A DNA stretch of 64,000 nt from Cordia subcordata. Lineage: Eukaryota; Streptophyta; Magnoliopsida; Boraginales; Cordiaceae. The notes below the pieces were generated by a model, which did no database searches, was not told the DNA's origin, and saw only the letters and a list, made by a program, of their open reading frames with translations. Of this stretch, positions 1-12,217 are shown piece after piece; the first letter of the stretch is position 1; every line of letters begins with the position of its first letter. A program made the position numbers and the translations under genes. The stretch spans positions 9,936,001 to 10,000,000 of the forward strand of contig JAPTOF010000014.1 of NCBI GenBank assembly GCA_028554755.1, in the 5' to 3' direction.

Positions 1-483
1 AGCCCATTGTAGTAGCCACAAAAAGCTTTGAAAAAAACCATATCCTAACCATCTTTCTTTCAAAAAATTTAACCCCAAGCCTAGAAATTGCCTCTACTTA
101 TAAGTTTTCTAATATTTTTTGCATTTTTATTTGTTATATGTTTGATTTTTATGTATATATGTGTTGTTCATATGTATATATATGTATATGTGTAATGTAT
201 ATGGTGCATGTGTATGTATACGGTATATGTATATGTTACATGCATATGTCCATATGTATATGTGTGTGTGTACATACATATATATATATATATATATGTA
301 TATTTTACATGCATATGTATATGTGTATTTTACATTAATGTATATGCATATTTGTATATGTATATATCTTGAATTGCATTATTTTGTAGTAAGTTAAGTG
401 ATTTATTAGCTTTTTGAAGATAAGAATTTATGACATTTTAGATAACTTTGTAATATATGATATATTCTAATTTATGAGTTAAT
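1..483. repeat. AT-rich low-complexity and TA/TG microsatellite-like sequence
   Basis: No gene is visible. From about 138 to 370 the sequence is an imperfect array of ATGTATATGTGT-like units, ending in a run of TA dinucleotides near 278-300. Short open frames here encode only Tyr/Ile/Cys/Met/Val-rich peptides, which is what such a repeat yields in any frame, so they are not called. Confidence 0.7.
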
Positions 484-1619
484 TTAATGTAGAAAAGTAT
501 TGAAATATAAGAGTTTATTAGAAAATAGAAAATTATTAGAAATTAGAAATTTATTTAAAATTAGAAACTTATAAGAATTTAGGAATTTATTGTGATTTAT
601 GACTTTATTGTAATTAAAGAAGTTAATCGAATTTAAGAAATAAGCATTTCTGTAACAAACAAGCCACAAATCTGGTTTAGACTTCATGACTTTGTATTCA
701 CGTTGTACATTTATCAAGTATATCTGAACGGCCCTGATTATGTCCTTCTTGGACGTGAAAACTATGCCTTTGGCCAATTCCTTCTTATTTTCTTCCAAAA
801 TAATTGTTTTTTTTTTTTTTGCTTATTTATGCTATCTATATAATATTCTTGACTAATAGTATGGAACTCTATAGTTTTAAATACCCCGAACATTGATACT
901 GCCCGTAACATCACTCGCCCCTGCACTATCAGCATTTACATTCCCATTGTTTGAATTCCCATCGAAAACATCATTATCATCGTACCAAGCTTCATTCTTG
1001 TTCAAGGCCATATCATCGTCTTGTTCATCGGGTTCAAACTGAAATGTGTTCATAATCAAGTCCAACCCCATACCATGAGATCGCCTTGCTATGTCAAACG
1101 TGCCATATGAAGACATATTTAGTGTGGCAAATTCTGCCACAGTCGTCGCAATGTTGAAACTTGCATCATTATAATTAGATGGTTCAACATTCAAGTCGAG
1201 AACAACGCCATGAAGTGAGAAATCACTGCTTGGTTGTGGAATGTAAACGTCATCGGTATTTACTTCAACAATAACATGGGTATTATTCATATTATTGTGA
1301 TCACAAGCCATCCGAAACATGTCTATCAATTCTCCATCATTGCTGATTGCCACCTCGCTAAAATATAGATACTGTGACTCTACGACCCCCAATTAGAAAC
1401 GATGACATAACTCAACTTTGTTGATGTCATAATGCAAATTGAGCTTCTCATAAACATTATAAATGTGAGCTTCTTATAAACATTATAAACGATTTCATTG
1501 TACGACGTTTCATGTGTTATTTTGACCTTACGTGCAGGCTTACTAATTTTATAATCGACACCGTAAGGGCCATTAATTTTTTGCCATCGTAATATAAAAA
1601 AAAAACTAACTATATTCAT
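484..1619 (-). pseudogene. Mutator-like (MULE) transposase, N-terminal fragment, broken
   Basis: Three minus-strand pieces read in order as the N-terminal half of a plant MuDR-type transposase. The 1619-1380 piece has the N-terminal GPYG..Y.ISK..RKVKI motif seen in this family. The 1392-877 piece is an acidic, Asp/Asn-rich linker. The 798-484 piece has the start of the MuDR DNA-binding region (KGIVFTSKKDIIRAVQIY, then REYKVMKSKPD...C). The first two are in different frames. The second and third share a frame but are separated by a stop at 877. After the Cys near 655 the coding similarity ends in an AT-rich decayed tandem array (about 484-620) that translates to Asn/Lys/Phe/Leu repeats. No DDE catalytic domain or zinc finger follows, so this is a dead remnant. 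Family assignment is by recognition of motifs only. Confidence 0.65.
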
Positions 1620-2430
1620 ATATTTTGACTACTTTTAAAATGTTTTAGGAATTGTATCGAAGTATAGAGGAGAAGAGTTGAAATAATTAGAGGGTTTTCA
1701 ATGATTCAGGAAGGAAGGAGTTAGAGGGTTCATATAAGGTTTAGGGTCCGGGGAGGAAGAAGCGGAGGTTTATATAGGGTTTTAAGCTATTTAAAAATGG
1801 TAAGACAAGCACCGTAATGGTAGGTCAGTTATTGTTTCAGTAAGTGGCCTACCGTTTCAGTAAGTCTTCTATTGTTTCAATAGCTTGTTTATCGTAGAAA
1901 TTGCCACAGTGTCAAATAATCTTAAGAATATATTCGTTTCAGATTCAGTTCAAATTCAGAACTGATTCCTGATTTTGACCATTAGGCTTTCTGTAGTTCA
2001 GTTACTGTAACACTATGGACGTTAAGTCACTTATTGTTCAAGCTGATAGCATGTCAGCCAAGATACTTCCAGTAGCTGGCCTACTATAATGTTAACTTGG
2101 CGTCTTTGGTGACATCATCTCATATGTCATCTTAATGGTAGATTATCTGTTGTTTCAGTAGGTGTTTTATAGAAAAGAGTATTTTTGAAAACGTAAAAAA
2201 TAGGGTATTTTTGCAAAATATTTTCAAAATAACGGTAAAAATAAAAAAATTCCTCGTTTTTGCCACCCTAATATTGCTGAAATCATAAAAGTGATTGGGC
2301 TTGCTCAAACAGACCCAAAAAACATTCAAAAAAAGCCCATTTCTGATTTTTTGACCTTTTATTTTCTTTTTCTTTTTATTTTTCCTTTTTCCGTTTCAAC
2401 TGAAAAATATCGAAAACCCCTACCCGTACC
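1620..2430. other. Intergenic, possible MULE flank
   Basis: No gene seen. The motif TGTTTCAGTAAG or close variants recurs at about 1833, 1850, 1873 and 2147, which suggests remnants of a repeat linked to the neighbouring MULE fragment. The 3' part (2340-2430) becomes pyrimidine-rich, as is common in plant promoters. Confidence 0.4.
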
Positions 2431-3764
2431 TCTCGCACAACACACACACACACAGTGAAAGGACTGGAAAATCTATAAGCTGAAGGTTCGTGTTTTTCTC
2501 CCTTTTTCTTTTTTGTTCCAATTTCAAAATTAATTCCTCTTGTTTTTCTTCTTGTTTGTCTTTTTTTACCTTTTTTTCGCCGGTGAATTTGGTTAGTGTG
2601 TCGTAATTTTTTTGTTTGAATTTTAGTTTTGGGTTTTTTTATTTATAGACCCTTTTTAAGGGCTTGATGTGTGTTAATGTTTACTTAATTGAAGCTTGTT
2701 CACGTCGGGACTGGCACTTGCACTTCTGTGTGCGATTCTGTGTTGAAAACGAAAAAAAATGCAATTGACTTAATTTTGGCCAGATTTTGTTTGTTTAATT
2801 ATAAAATCAGATATGATTAACCAAAATAATGGAATTTGCGGTTGCAGATTTTGAGGGCCCGCTAAGAATTTTCAATTGCTTGTAATAAGAAATCTTGATG
2901 TTAAGCACGCGTGGTTTTGGCTTTTCGTCGATTATATGCAATTCTTCTCTTAGGTTTGCATGACTCAAAGCGGTCATGTGACTTATCGCCCGCGAAGGCA
3001 GACGGCCGTAGGATATTTTTGTTTTTTAATTCTTGGGAATAAGATAATATTGATAATTGTCTGGATCTTTTCTCCGGCGACATTTTGAAGGACTCTGCTT
3101 TTGTACATTTTTTTTCTGGTTATTTGCCTTTGATAACATCAAAAGATACACGGTTTCAGTTTATCTGTTAATGTGAAAGTGCATTGACTATCTGAGTTAT
3201 TCTTTTGTAATTCAACTGCTAATACTTATTCGGGTTAATTTTGCCAAGACCTTTTGGTTAAATGATTCTTTTTTTGACGGTTTTTATGTTGCATCTTGTG
3301 ACCATCTCATGTATCAAAGAGATTGGAGCATTCGTGTTGAATGCTTGCTGTTGAATTGTATTCACCTCTGGAGCATGTCTATTTCACATAAGTCTGGTGA
3401 TGCTAAAGGATATGGGAAAAATCATATGCTGCTTTTTGGGTAGACATAGAGTATAGGTTTGTTAGGAAGGTTCAGTATCACGATTGTGGAGATTGAATCT
3501 GGACTTGTAAATGAGGTTTATATAGATTGGTAACAGAAAGAGTGGAGATAAGGATAATCTTTTCTTTTTTCCTCAGAAATTGCTGAAAAAAAGAACAGCA
3601 AAGAAACGTTTTTATGGGGTTGGCTATCGTCTTCTCAACCACGAAGAGAATTCTCAGTTTTGACCAGTGAAAGGTCCCCTCACAGCACGTGCTGAGACTA
3701 TCTGATGTGTGTTAGTCAAAGTCACTCAGTCATCAGCAGTAGATAAAAGAATCTCGCAGCTACT

Positions 3765-3804
<40 letters not shown>

Positions 3805-4008
3805 CTAAATGCTATTAATATGTTCTGGTTCCAATAGTTGCCTGAGTTTAGATGAAGAAGAGGAATCTATTAGATCTGAAAAGGATCTTAGACTGTCTAG
3901 TCGAGCCTTTCTCCTTGCTTTGCTGAAAGTTACACCTTTGATAGGGAAGAAAGGGATAAAGGAATGAGTTGTTTATCTCTATCCTTTTTATCTCTATCCA
4001 TCAAACTG

Positions 4009-4212
4009 TTTTACTGCCTCAGAGAATATATTCCGTTATGTCAACCTCTCAGAGTAAATCTAGCTAAAGAGTTAGTTTCCTTAGTTTCCCATTTAGGGAA
4101 GGGAAGAGGGAGTGAATTTTTTATCGTTTCCCATGAAAATGTTTTACTGCCTCACTGAATATATTCCATGATGCCAACAGAAGTATTTCTAGCTAAAGAG
4201 TTAGTTTCCTAA
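4009..4212. repeat. Local direct duplication, about 132 bp period
   Basis: A block beginning GTTTTACTGCCTCA and ending in TCTAGCTAAAGAGTTAGTTTCC occurs at about 4009-4081 and again at about 4141-4210, roughly 132 bp apart with small differences. It lies inside the presumed leader intron. Confidence 0.75.
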
Positions 4213-4289
4213 TTTTTCCAATTACTAGGTTGAAATTTTTCTTAAGGGCTGCAGGTCCAATTAATGTTTGGTCTTCTTTAAGTTGTTAT

Positions 4290-4620
4290 AATACAGAAGG
4301 CAAGGTTGGAAAACTGATGATCCTGCCATGCCTCTATTGAAAACCAATGTTAAGAGAACCTGAAAACAAGAAAAGCCACATGACCTTTAAGTTCCCGAGA
4401 TTCAGCAAATTTGAAATTCCTCCCCCCCAAAAGAACACATTTTTGCTTCCTGGTTTCCTGACAAAACCTAGACCAGGAAATGTTGTAGTTGTTATTATAT
4501 ACTATAGAAAACTAAGGCGAAAAACTGATGATACTGCCCTGCCTTTGTTTAAAAACCAAGGTACACGAAGCAAGGAACATTGTGTCCTTTAAGTTCCTAG
4601 ATCAGAGAATTTGAATATCT
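4290..4620. repeat. Local direct duplication, about 200 bp period
   Basis: Two imperfect copies share GGAAAACTGATGAT / CGAAAAACTGATGAT, then a CTGCC.TGCCT motif, then AAAACCAA, then CCTTTAAGTTCC followed by an A/G-rich AATTTGAA block. The copies lie at about 4307-4420 and 4515-4615. Confidence 0.6.
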
Positions 4621-4622
4621 TT

Positions 4623-4653
<31 letters not shown>

Positions 4654-5011
4654 TAATTTTTGTCTTTGTTTCCTCGTCATATCTGTTGCTTTTTGATCAT
4701 TCAATGCCAGAAGTACCAGAATTTCATAATTATGTGGAAGGGCTGCAGAAAACTGTCTCTGGAGAAACTTGCTAATTGGGCTTCTGTTGCCTACAGATAA
4801 TTTCTCAGCGATCAAGACAAACTTATATGTGCAAGCTGAAGTTGGTTTGATTTGAATGATATGGCATGATGAGTGACAAAACATTATCTCTTTGTTGCAT
4901 GATGCGATGAGCTAAAAAATATGATCTCATCAAGCTAGTCCAGTTAATCAGATCTGAGTTGCAGAACAAAATACTTTCTAATTCTGGGAGTTCTGAAACT
5001 ACCTTATTGCT

Positions 5012-8000
5012 ATGATGTCGAGGAAAAGGAAATCAAGCAGTTTTGAGGTACCATGTGCAGCTTCTGAATTTCATCCGCCCTGTAAGTCAAGCCTGAGAGA
5101 ATTTGGTTCATTTTCTGGACCAAATGGACAAGGAAACAGTCATGATATCTTTTTAAATCAAGAAAAGTCTTGGAGACCAGAAACTATGAGGCATCAATTT
5201 CAAAGTAATCAATTCCAGCCGACCAATGACTTTGAAGAAGCTAGGTTCACTTCTGGCCCTGTATGCATGATGCCTGAATCTTCACAGTTCAGAGAACCTT
5301 CTCCACTGTTGAAAATGCCAGCTGGCGAAACTGAACAACCAAGCTCCTTGTCAGTTCAAAGACTACCTGGCAAGAATGCAGAAAGATCTCTTCTTGAAGC
5401 TGTTCCTGAAGGTCAAATGAGGTCTTGGGATAAGGATCGTAATTCCCCAGAGACAGTTCAAATGGGGATGTCTAATGTGTCAACTGAATTTGTTAGACCT
5501 GAGGGACCATCATTGCAAAGTTCTCTGCCTAATGGTTTCTGTGATGATTCCCAGACAAGTGCTTGGTCCAAGGAAGCCAACGAATCTGAAAATTCTTCTC
5601 TACTGAGGCAAAGCAATCAGTTTCCAAATAATTCTGGAACTGTCAAGTTCCCGTATGAACAAATAGAAACTGTAGGAGCATCGGGTGATGCTGGACAAAT
5701 GGAAAAAGAAAGTTCATTGCAAAGTAAAATAAGAAGTATATGTTCTTCTCCAACTATACCATTGGATGTTGATTCTGAAAGTAGAGGAGCTCATGGAGTA
5801 GGTGACTTCAAATTAATTGAGTCCAGTGCTGCTGCTAAGAAGTTGGAGACCCCTGTGACAAGTATGTCTTCATCTAAACATGTTAATAATGTAGGTGACA
5901 GTTTTAAGCATGGTCACTCTGAAAAATTGGATCAGGATTCTAAGAAACTAGATGGGAAGAGTACATCTCCTGGTAAAAGAACATCCATGGGTGCTGAAAA
6001 GCTCTGGGAAGGTTCTCTTCAGCTAAATTCTTCCATTAAAGTGTCTGCAGTTGCCTTCTTCAAAAGGTCTTGGCAGTTACATTATTATATTTGTACCGTT
6101 ATAGATTCATTATATGTACCTTTTCATGTAATGTATTGTTTATGATCTGCATAAATTGAAACTGATTTAGAAGTACCTTTCTTTTGTTATTCTTGGATTA
6201 TTTAATTGAAAAGTTGAGAAGCCAACGTTTAATTTTTTTCTGGGCTTCAAATAACTTTTTAGAAAGGAGCCTATGCTCTGAAGCACCTTTTTCTGGTATG
6301 ATGCAAGTGCCAATTGAATTTCACTGTAGGCCAACATTAAATTCTGTCTCATTTTGTTACTTGCTAAGAAGTGAAAAATCAAGAAAGGTATTGGAACTGT
6401 GTTGACCATTAAGAATTGAAAATCAAGAGAGATGTTGGAAGAATGTTGATCATCATCTTCCTTGAATTTAACTCTAGATGCTATGTTTTGTATTGGGAAT
6501 CAGAGTCAAGCCTTAAGATGAGGGTAAAGTTAAAAGCTGAAGTTGAATAGTTTGCCCAAACCTTATCATTTCCACCTTAGTTTACCTAAATAACACAATC
6601 GTGGAGTTGATAGGAATTTCACTTGTACTCTTGTTCTATTTGTAATAAACATGCTTTAGAGAGGTTAATCAATAAATTTCAATTTTAATATGTGTGTAAG
6701 TTCTAAAGCATTGATGCATGTGTAAGATAACTACTTTGAACTTTTCATTTTACTGTTCTATGTGCTGTAAACTTCTTTTTGTCTGTTGCTTGTTGTTGGC
6801 ACTCCTGTTCCATTATTTTCCTGGTAGTATTAGCCTTAATAAGTCATAATCAAACCATACAGTAGTATTTCCCGCTCTTTATTTAGGGGAGTGTTGCTTA
6901 AAAATTTCTGTTCAATTCATAAGTTGGGTAAAAGCGAAGCATCATCTCATTACTTATTTTGTTTTCCATCCTTCTGGAATCACTGCAAGTAAAACAGAGT
7001 TTCTGTAAAAGAATTGAGGCTTTATTGAGGTTATTTGAAGTGTTAGAAGGACGTTAATCAATGAGAAGAGGAAGTATGAAGTATGAAAAACACTTCGAGA
7101 AGCATACAGGCCTTTGTGGAGTATACGAGACAATTACTTTGGAATGCTAATGATTGTCCTAAGCAAAGACATGCAGATTGATTTAATAAAGGATTGGAGA
7201 CCACAAGTTCCTAGCTATTGTCAAGGTCATCATGTACATCACCTATTTCACGTTTGGTTCTTCAGTTCATCATCTGATTATTTTTCGTTTCAAGAAGTTC
7301 CTATCCTAAAGATCTCAATCTTTCTGTTTAAAATGTAAACAACTTTTCATAATTAGGTGAAGGAACTGAAGACTGACCACAAGGGCTCATTTCAAAGTTT
7401 AAGATACATACACAGGGATGTTAATGCTATATATTTCTTGGACTTGGTGCATGGTCTTGGAATATTCATATATTGTGTGAAATGATTTAAGCCAAAAGGT
7501 GCCATTTTCATAAAGTTAAACTGCAGAAAGGGGATTGGTCATGTGCACTTGTTATATTATTTGAGGTTTAGCTTCACCACTGCACTTCATTTTGATATCT
7601 TAGAAGCTTATTCGTTAAAGAATATTAATCTTGAAATTGATCAATATAATTAGTTACTCATTCCATTGCCCTCTCAAGGTTCAATTCTGTTGCTTATAGC
7701 ATCATGAAGAGATTGTATAGTGTCATAGTTACAGTAGATTCCTCCATTTCATTTATGAGGCATCAAATCAGCCGAAACCTGACTTACATTATATATGCAA
7801 ATGCTAGTAGAAAAGAACAATTGAAACAGAATTTTTAGCTACCACATGAGCCAGATCTTGGCTAGCAGTTCCTAATTCATCTGCTCTTTATGTATCGTGC
7901 ATCTGTGAACTATTAAGTTTTCTTTTGCGGCTGAGGTCTGTGGTGTGATTAGTTCTCTTCTAAGAATTAGCAGAAAATGCAAGTTAGGGCCTGTGTCCTA

Positions 8001-11000
8001 TGTTTTTTGTCATTCTCAAATTGTGTGCCAGAGTGAGTCAGAATATTTTACGCACTGTTAATGTGGCTATATGTGGATCATTGGGTTATAATTCATCAAT
8101 GATCCTTGTTGTTATGAGAATAATGGCATCTTGATTTAGTGAGCTTTAGCTTTGTCACCATATAAAACCTCTTTCTCTTTTGCTGACTTGTGGAATAGGT
8201 AAACAATGTGGACCTACTATATGAAATTTTGGGATTGTTGCTCTTCTCCATTTGATTTTAACTTTTAATTGATTTGGGAGGGCAAGGGTGTGAAGGTGGT
8301 CAGGGCTGTTATTGATGCTTATTATGCTACATTACCTACATGATTATCGAATATTAGAACTTCATGTACCATTCTGGTCAGCATTTATTTTCCTGTCAAT
8401 TCTCGTCTTTTTTCAGAATTATGAATTTTCGCTTTAGAAGCTTTAATGTTTCTTTTTTTTTTTGAAGTCTGGATTTGTATTGTTTACATTGTCAAAGACG
8501 AGTGTACTTGCATTTCCTCTTCAAGTAATTTCTTTTCTGTCCCGGTCCCACACCCCCCACCCCCTGGGGCGGTTGGCTGCAGCTAATTTTTTCATTTTTT
8601 TTTACATAATGGCATATTGTACATGATTGTGAATTTTTATTGAACGTGCTCCATATTCTTTTCAATTCTTGATTTCAAAATGATGAATCTTGACCTTTAT
8701 AAGTTTAAGGTTTTTTCTTTTTAATTTGAAGGCTGAGTGTTTATTTGTTTACTTTGTTGGTTTAAATTCATGTAGCGGTGAGAAGTTGCTTGATATCAAC
8801 TGGTCTGAATTTGTAGAAGTTAAAGGGAAAGTAAGACTAGAGGCGTTTGAAAAATATATCCAAGATCTTCCTCGCTCACGCACTAGGGGATTGATGGTAA
8901 GATGACACCACTTCTCATTTTTTCTTTTAAAGATCAGTCTATGAAATGTGCATGACTTGTATCTTCCTGGAATTTGGATTGAGGTTTATGTTGTGTTTGG
9001 TGGGAGGGGGATAAGAAAGGCCGCTAAGGATTAAGTTATAGGTGGAAAAAACTGATAAAGATGCTAATACACTGCACTGCTGAAATTTAGAAAATAAGGT
9101 AGTCCTTATCATTGAATAATGGTAAGATAGACCTTTCTACTGATGCCATGTATCGATATAGATCTTTTATGTTACTCCTGTACTTTTCCTCTTTCCTTCC
9201 CTCAGTGTGTACCTCTGTGAGGGTAATTATATAGCTTGGGAAGACAATGAAAATATGGTTGGATTTCTCTTGGTGGATTATATATGATTGCCTAGGAAAG
9301 AGATGTAAGTTTCTTTAGGTCCTCCCTGCTTATTGATCAACGTTTTGTCCTTGCTGTTAAATCTTCTCCAAAACAGTCATTTGATTCTGTGCATGCGTGT
9401 ATTGGCAGTGGTGGTTTGGAGGCTAGTTAATATGAAAGCAATAATGGCCGTAATAATTTAACATTTTGATGTATGAGAAATGGAAATACTAAAATGATTA
9501 CATGGCATATAGTGACTGTTTGGACACAGAGAGTATAAAGCATGTTTTCCAAATTGGTGATATGATGCCCTCTTTGGTCACTAATGCGAGTTTCTGCATG
9601 AAAATTTTTTATTGTTATTTTGTTATTGATTGTTTACTTGCTCTACATCTCTGGAATTTGTGCATGATCTCTGCAATGGATACTAGTCTATGTCATTTAA
9701 TGCAAGCATGAAAGGCTTGTATTTTCGTTTATTAGATTTATGTTAATTATTTTATGTCTAAAGTCAGAGTATAGACGTGGAAGTTACACCAAATTGCGAG
9801 AAGCATTCTGGACATGCATATACTTGTTTAGCTTGAAAATGCTTGTAGGAAATTGGCGATGAAAGAAGAACCCTTGAGGAAGATTGCAAGTCAATTGCAA
9901 ATATTAACAAATACATGCACTTAATAAAATTTTAAAAAAATACACGTGCTCAAAAATAGAGATGAATGAAACTAGTTTGCATGAATTCGAGGAACATCTT
10001 CTAGAGGGCTTATAGTTTAAATGGGAAAAGGCAGATATGTGATTAGGGTGATGCATTCTATTAGGCCATCTCCCGTATATGTACTATTCCAGTAAAATTG
10101 GGAGTGAAAGAGCTGCTCCAGTATAGCATGCAGCAAAACATCTTCTTATTTGGGCTATAGCACTTTAAAAAAAAAAAAAAAATTAAAAGACGGCTGTGAT
10201 TCACATGTCACTGCCAGGGAACTGAAAAGCCCAGGGTAGCGGGTGCGGCTTGGGAATTGCTACCGGTTAGTTCCCCCTAACGCCAATGTATAGGGACGAG
10301 AAAGTAAGCACGCTGGGCGAAGACGGTGGCTCTGTACGGACCTAAACTCCAATTGATGCTTTTTTTCTTTGGTTTCATGAGGAGAACTCTGGGGGAACTC
10401 TTAACTCATAGAGCTCTTAGAACTCATAAAAACCAGAAAAACCTCTAAACAAGAAGATCCGGTGGTGGACCAAAGCCCTTGGAGATTGAATTAATGTTCA
10501 AGAGACTTTTTTATGTTGTAACCTCGGGAATCCTCTCTTATACGAGTTCCCATTACAACTTCACTTTCTACAGCAGACTGAGCCTAACCTGAGGATACTA
10601 TTAGCTAGTCTCCGGTGTCAATTTTAGTAAGCTTCTGTAGGTTGAGCTCACAACTAGGTAATTAAGATTAACTTTTATTGGGCAAGTCATGGCACTTGCT
10701 TCACTTACCTGATTAGTTGCGAAGCTTGTTGCTTCTATCCGAAATTGGGAATCTAGTTAGCACTCGATCTCTAAGGTGATTTTATTTTGTGAGGGTAGAT
10801 GTATGCAGACTCATTGGTGGTCCCTTAATAAAGAAACTTGTGGATTGATGCATAGAGTAGGGTTCATGGCATGGGGTGAATGACAGTTGTAGCAAAACGT
10901 ACAGGGTAAATCTATGCTGCCGGATTAGTGAAAATGCTGAAGGAAACTAAACTGCCAACCTCTCTATCACTTAGAGGACAAGCTAATTCTACTTTATTGA

Positions 11001-12179
11001 AAAGCTAGAATAAATCATAATGCAAGAAGAAATTAACTTGTAGTACGTAAAGAAACTATAGATTGTGGAAGTTCAACATATGCCTCTCATTGATTCCTTG
11101 TACGTGTTCCCCAAAAGTAAACAAATTCGGATCGCATCTAATAGAAAAAGAACAATACTAAACTAGTAGTTGAATGGTCCTTGTTGCTCGGATCTTGACC
11201 GGATCCGAGCTTCCCATGCTCTACATTGTTGGGAAACTCTATAGGGGTCTTACCACCTTCTTGATTGACTATAGACTAGTCTGGAGTATTTTAGGCTTGG
11301 TCAAGATCCGCGGATTCTGAAACTTATAAATTCGATACATTAATGTCGTAGCACCAAATATGAAAATAGAGCTAAGGACACTTTAGATTGATTGTGATGC
11401 AATTCTACGAGTAGGTTTCTCACTCTTATTGACGCCTGATACAATATTGAAATGCCATTGGCTTCCAAACTATCCATCCTAGCCTTCTGAAAGTCAAAGA
11501 CGAAACACACTTCTGCTTGTGTATTAATATTGAGCTTGATAGTAAGAACACCATGCTCGAAAAATGAATAAAGAATACAAATGTCCTAATAATATATTAC
11601 AAGTTTCCAAGACTGTTGTACAGGATACTAAGGGCTCGTTTGGATTGACATTTTTTAAAGGCGTATTTTTTTGTAACTTTTGAAACATGTTTTTAAATAG
11701 GCTAATATGAAATAGTATTCCCTGTAACTTTATCTAAACGGTAAAAAATTTGACATTTTTATCCTCTCTCTAACAACATTCCAAAACTTTGCACTTGAAA
11801 AAACATTTGAACTTTAAAGAAAATCAGGATATATGTAAAACTCGTTGTTTCAATCGTTTCATGTTGTCTAATCTCTTCTAATCAATCCACTGATTCATGG
11901 TATATTTGTTTCTTTATTCCTATTTATCAAAATAACATTTAAATATTTAATATTATTTGTCTTTATATATTCTAATTCAGATCTTGTTACTTCACAAGGC
12001 TGGCAATTGAATTATTATTATTTACCACGACAAGGCAACAAACCAAAGTTGACTAAGAGTGAAAATCGTCAAATATTTTCTTCTCGCGGTAACAAGTACA
12101 AAATATTGTTTTATTGTTTATTGTTAATATTAATATGACATTGTAGAGTGCTAAACTGACTTAGTTTTGAATTTTAAAA

Positions 12180-12217
<38 letters not shown>

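Larger units (their letters stand above)
2431..5011 (+). promoter_or_regulatory. Promoter/5' leader of the SPOC gene, with a probable leader intron
   Basis: A CA-repeat and pyrimidine-rich stretch around 2435-2515 looks like a plant 5' untranslated region. A plausible donor (TGAAG|GTTCGTG, after 2485) and a plausible pyrimidine-led acceptor (TTGCCTACAG, ending 4796) would give a 2.3 kb leader intron before the ATG at 5012. No coding exon is recognisable in between. The region carries a TA microsatellite (3768-3799), a CT microsatellite (4626-4654) and two local duplications listed separately. The leader intron is inference; only RNA evidence would fix it. Confidence 0.4.

Noticed and set aside
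138..397. Two open frames rich in Tyr, Met, Cys and Val
   Set aside because: They run through an ATGTATATGTG-type repeat, and any frame of such a repeat stays open; there is no family similarity.
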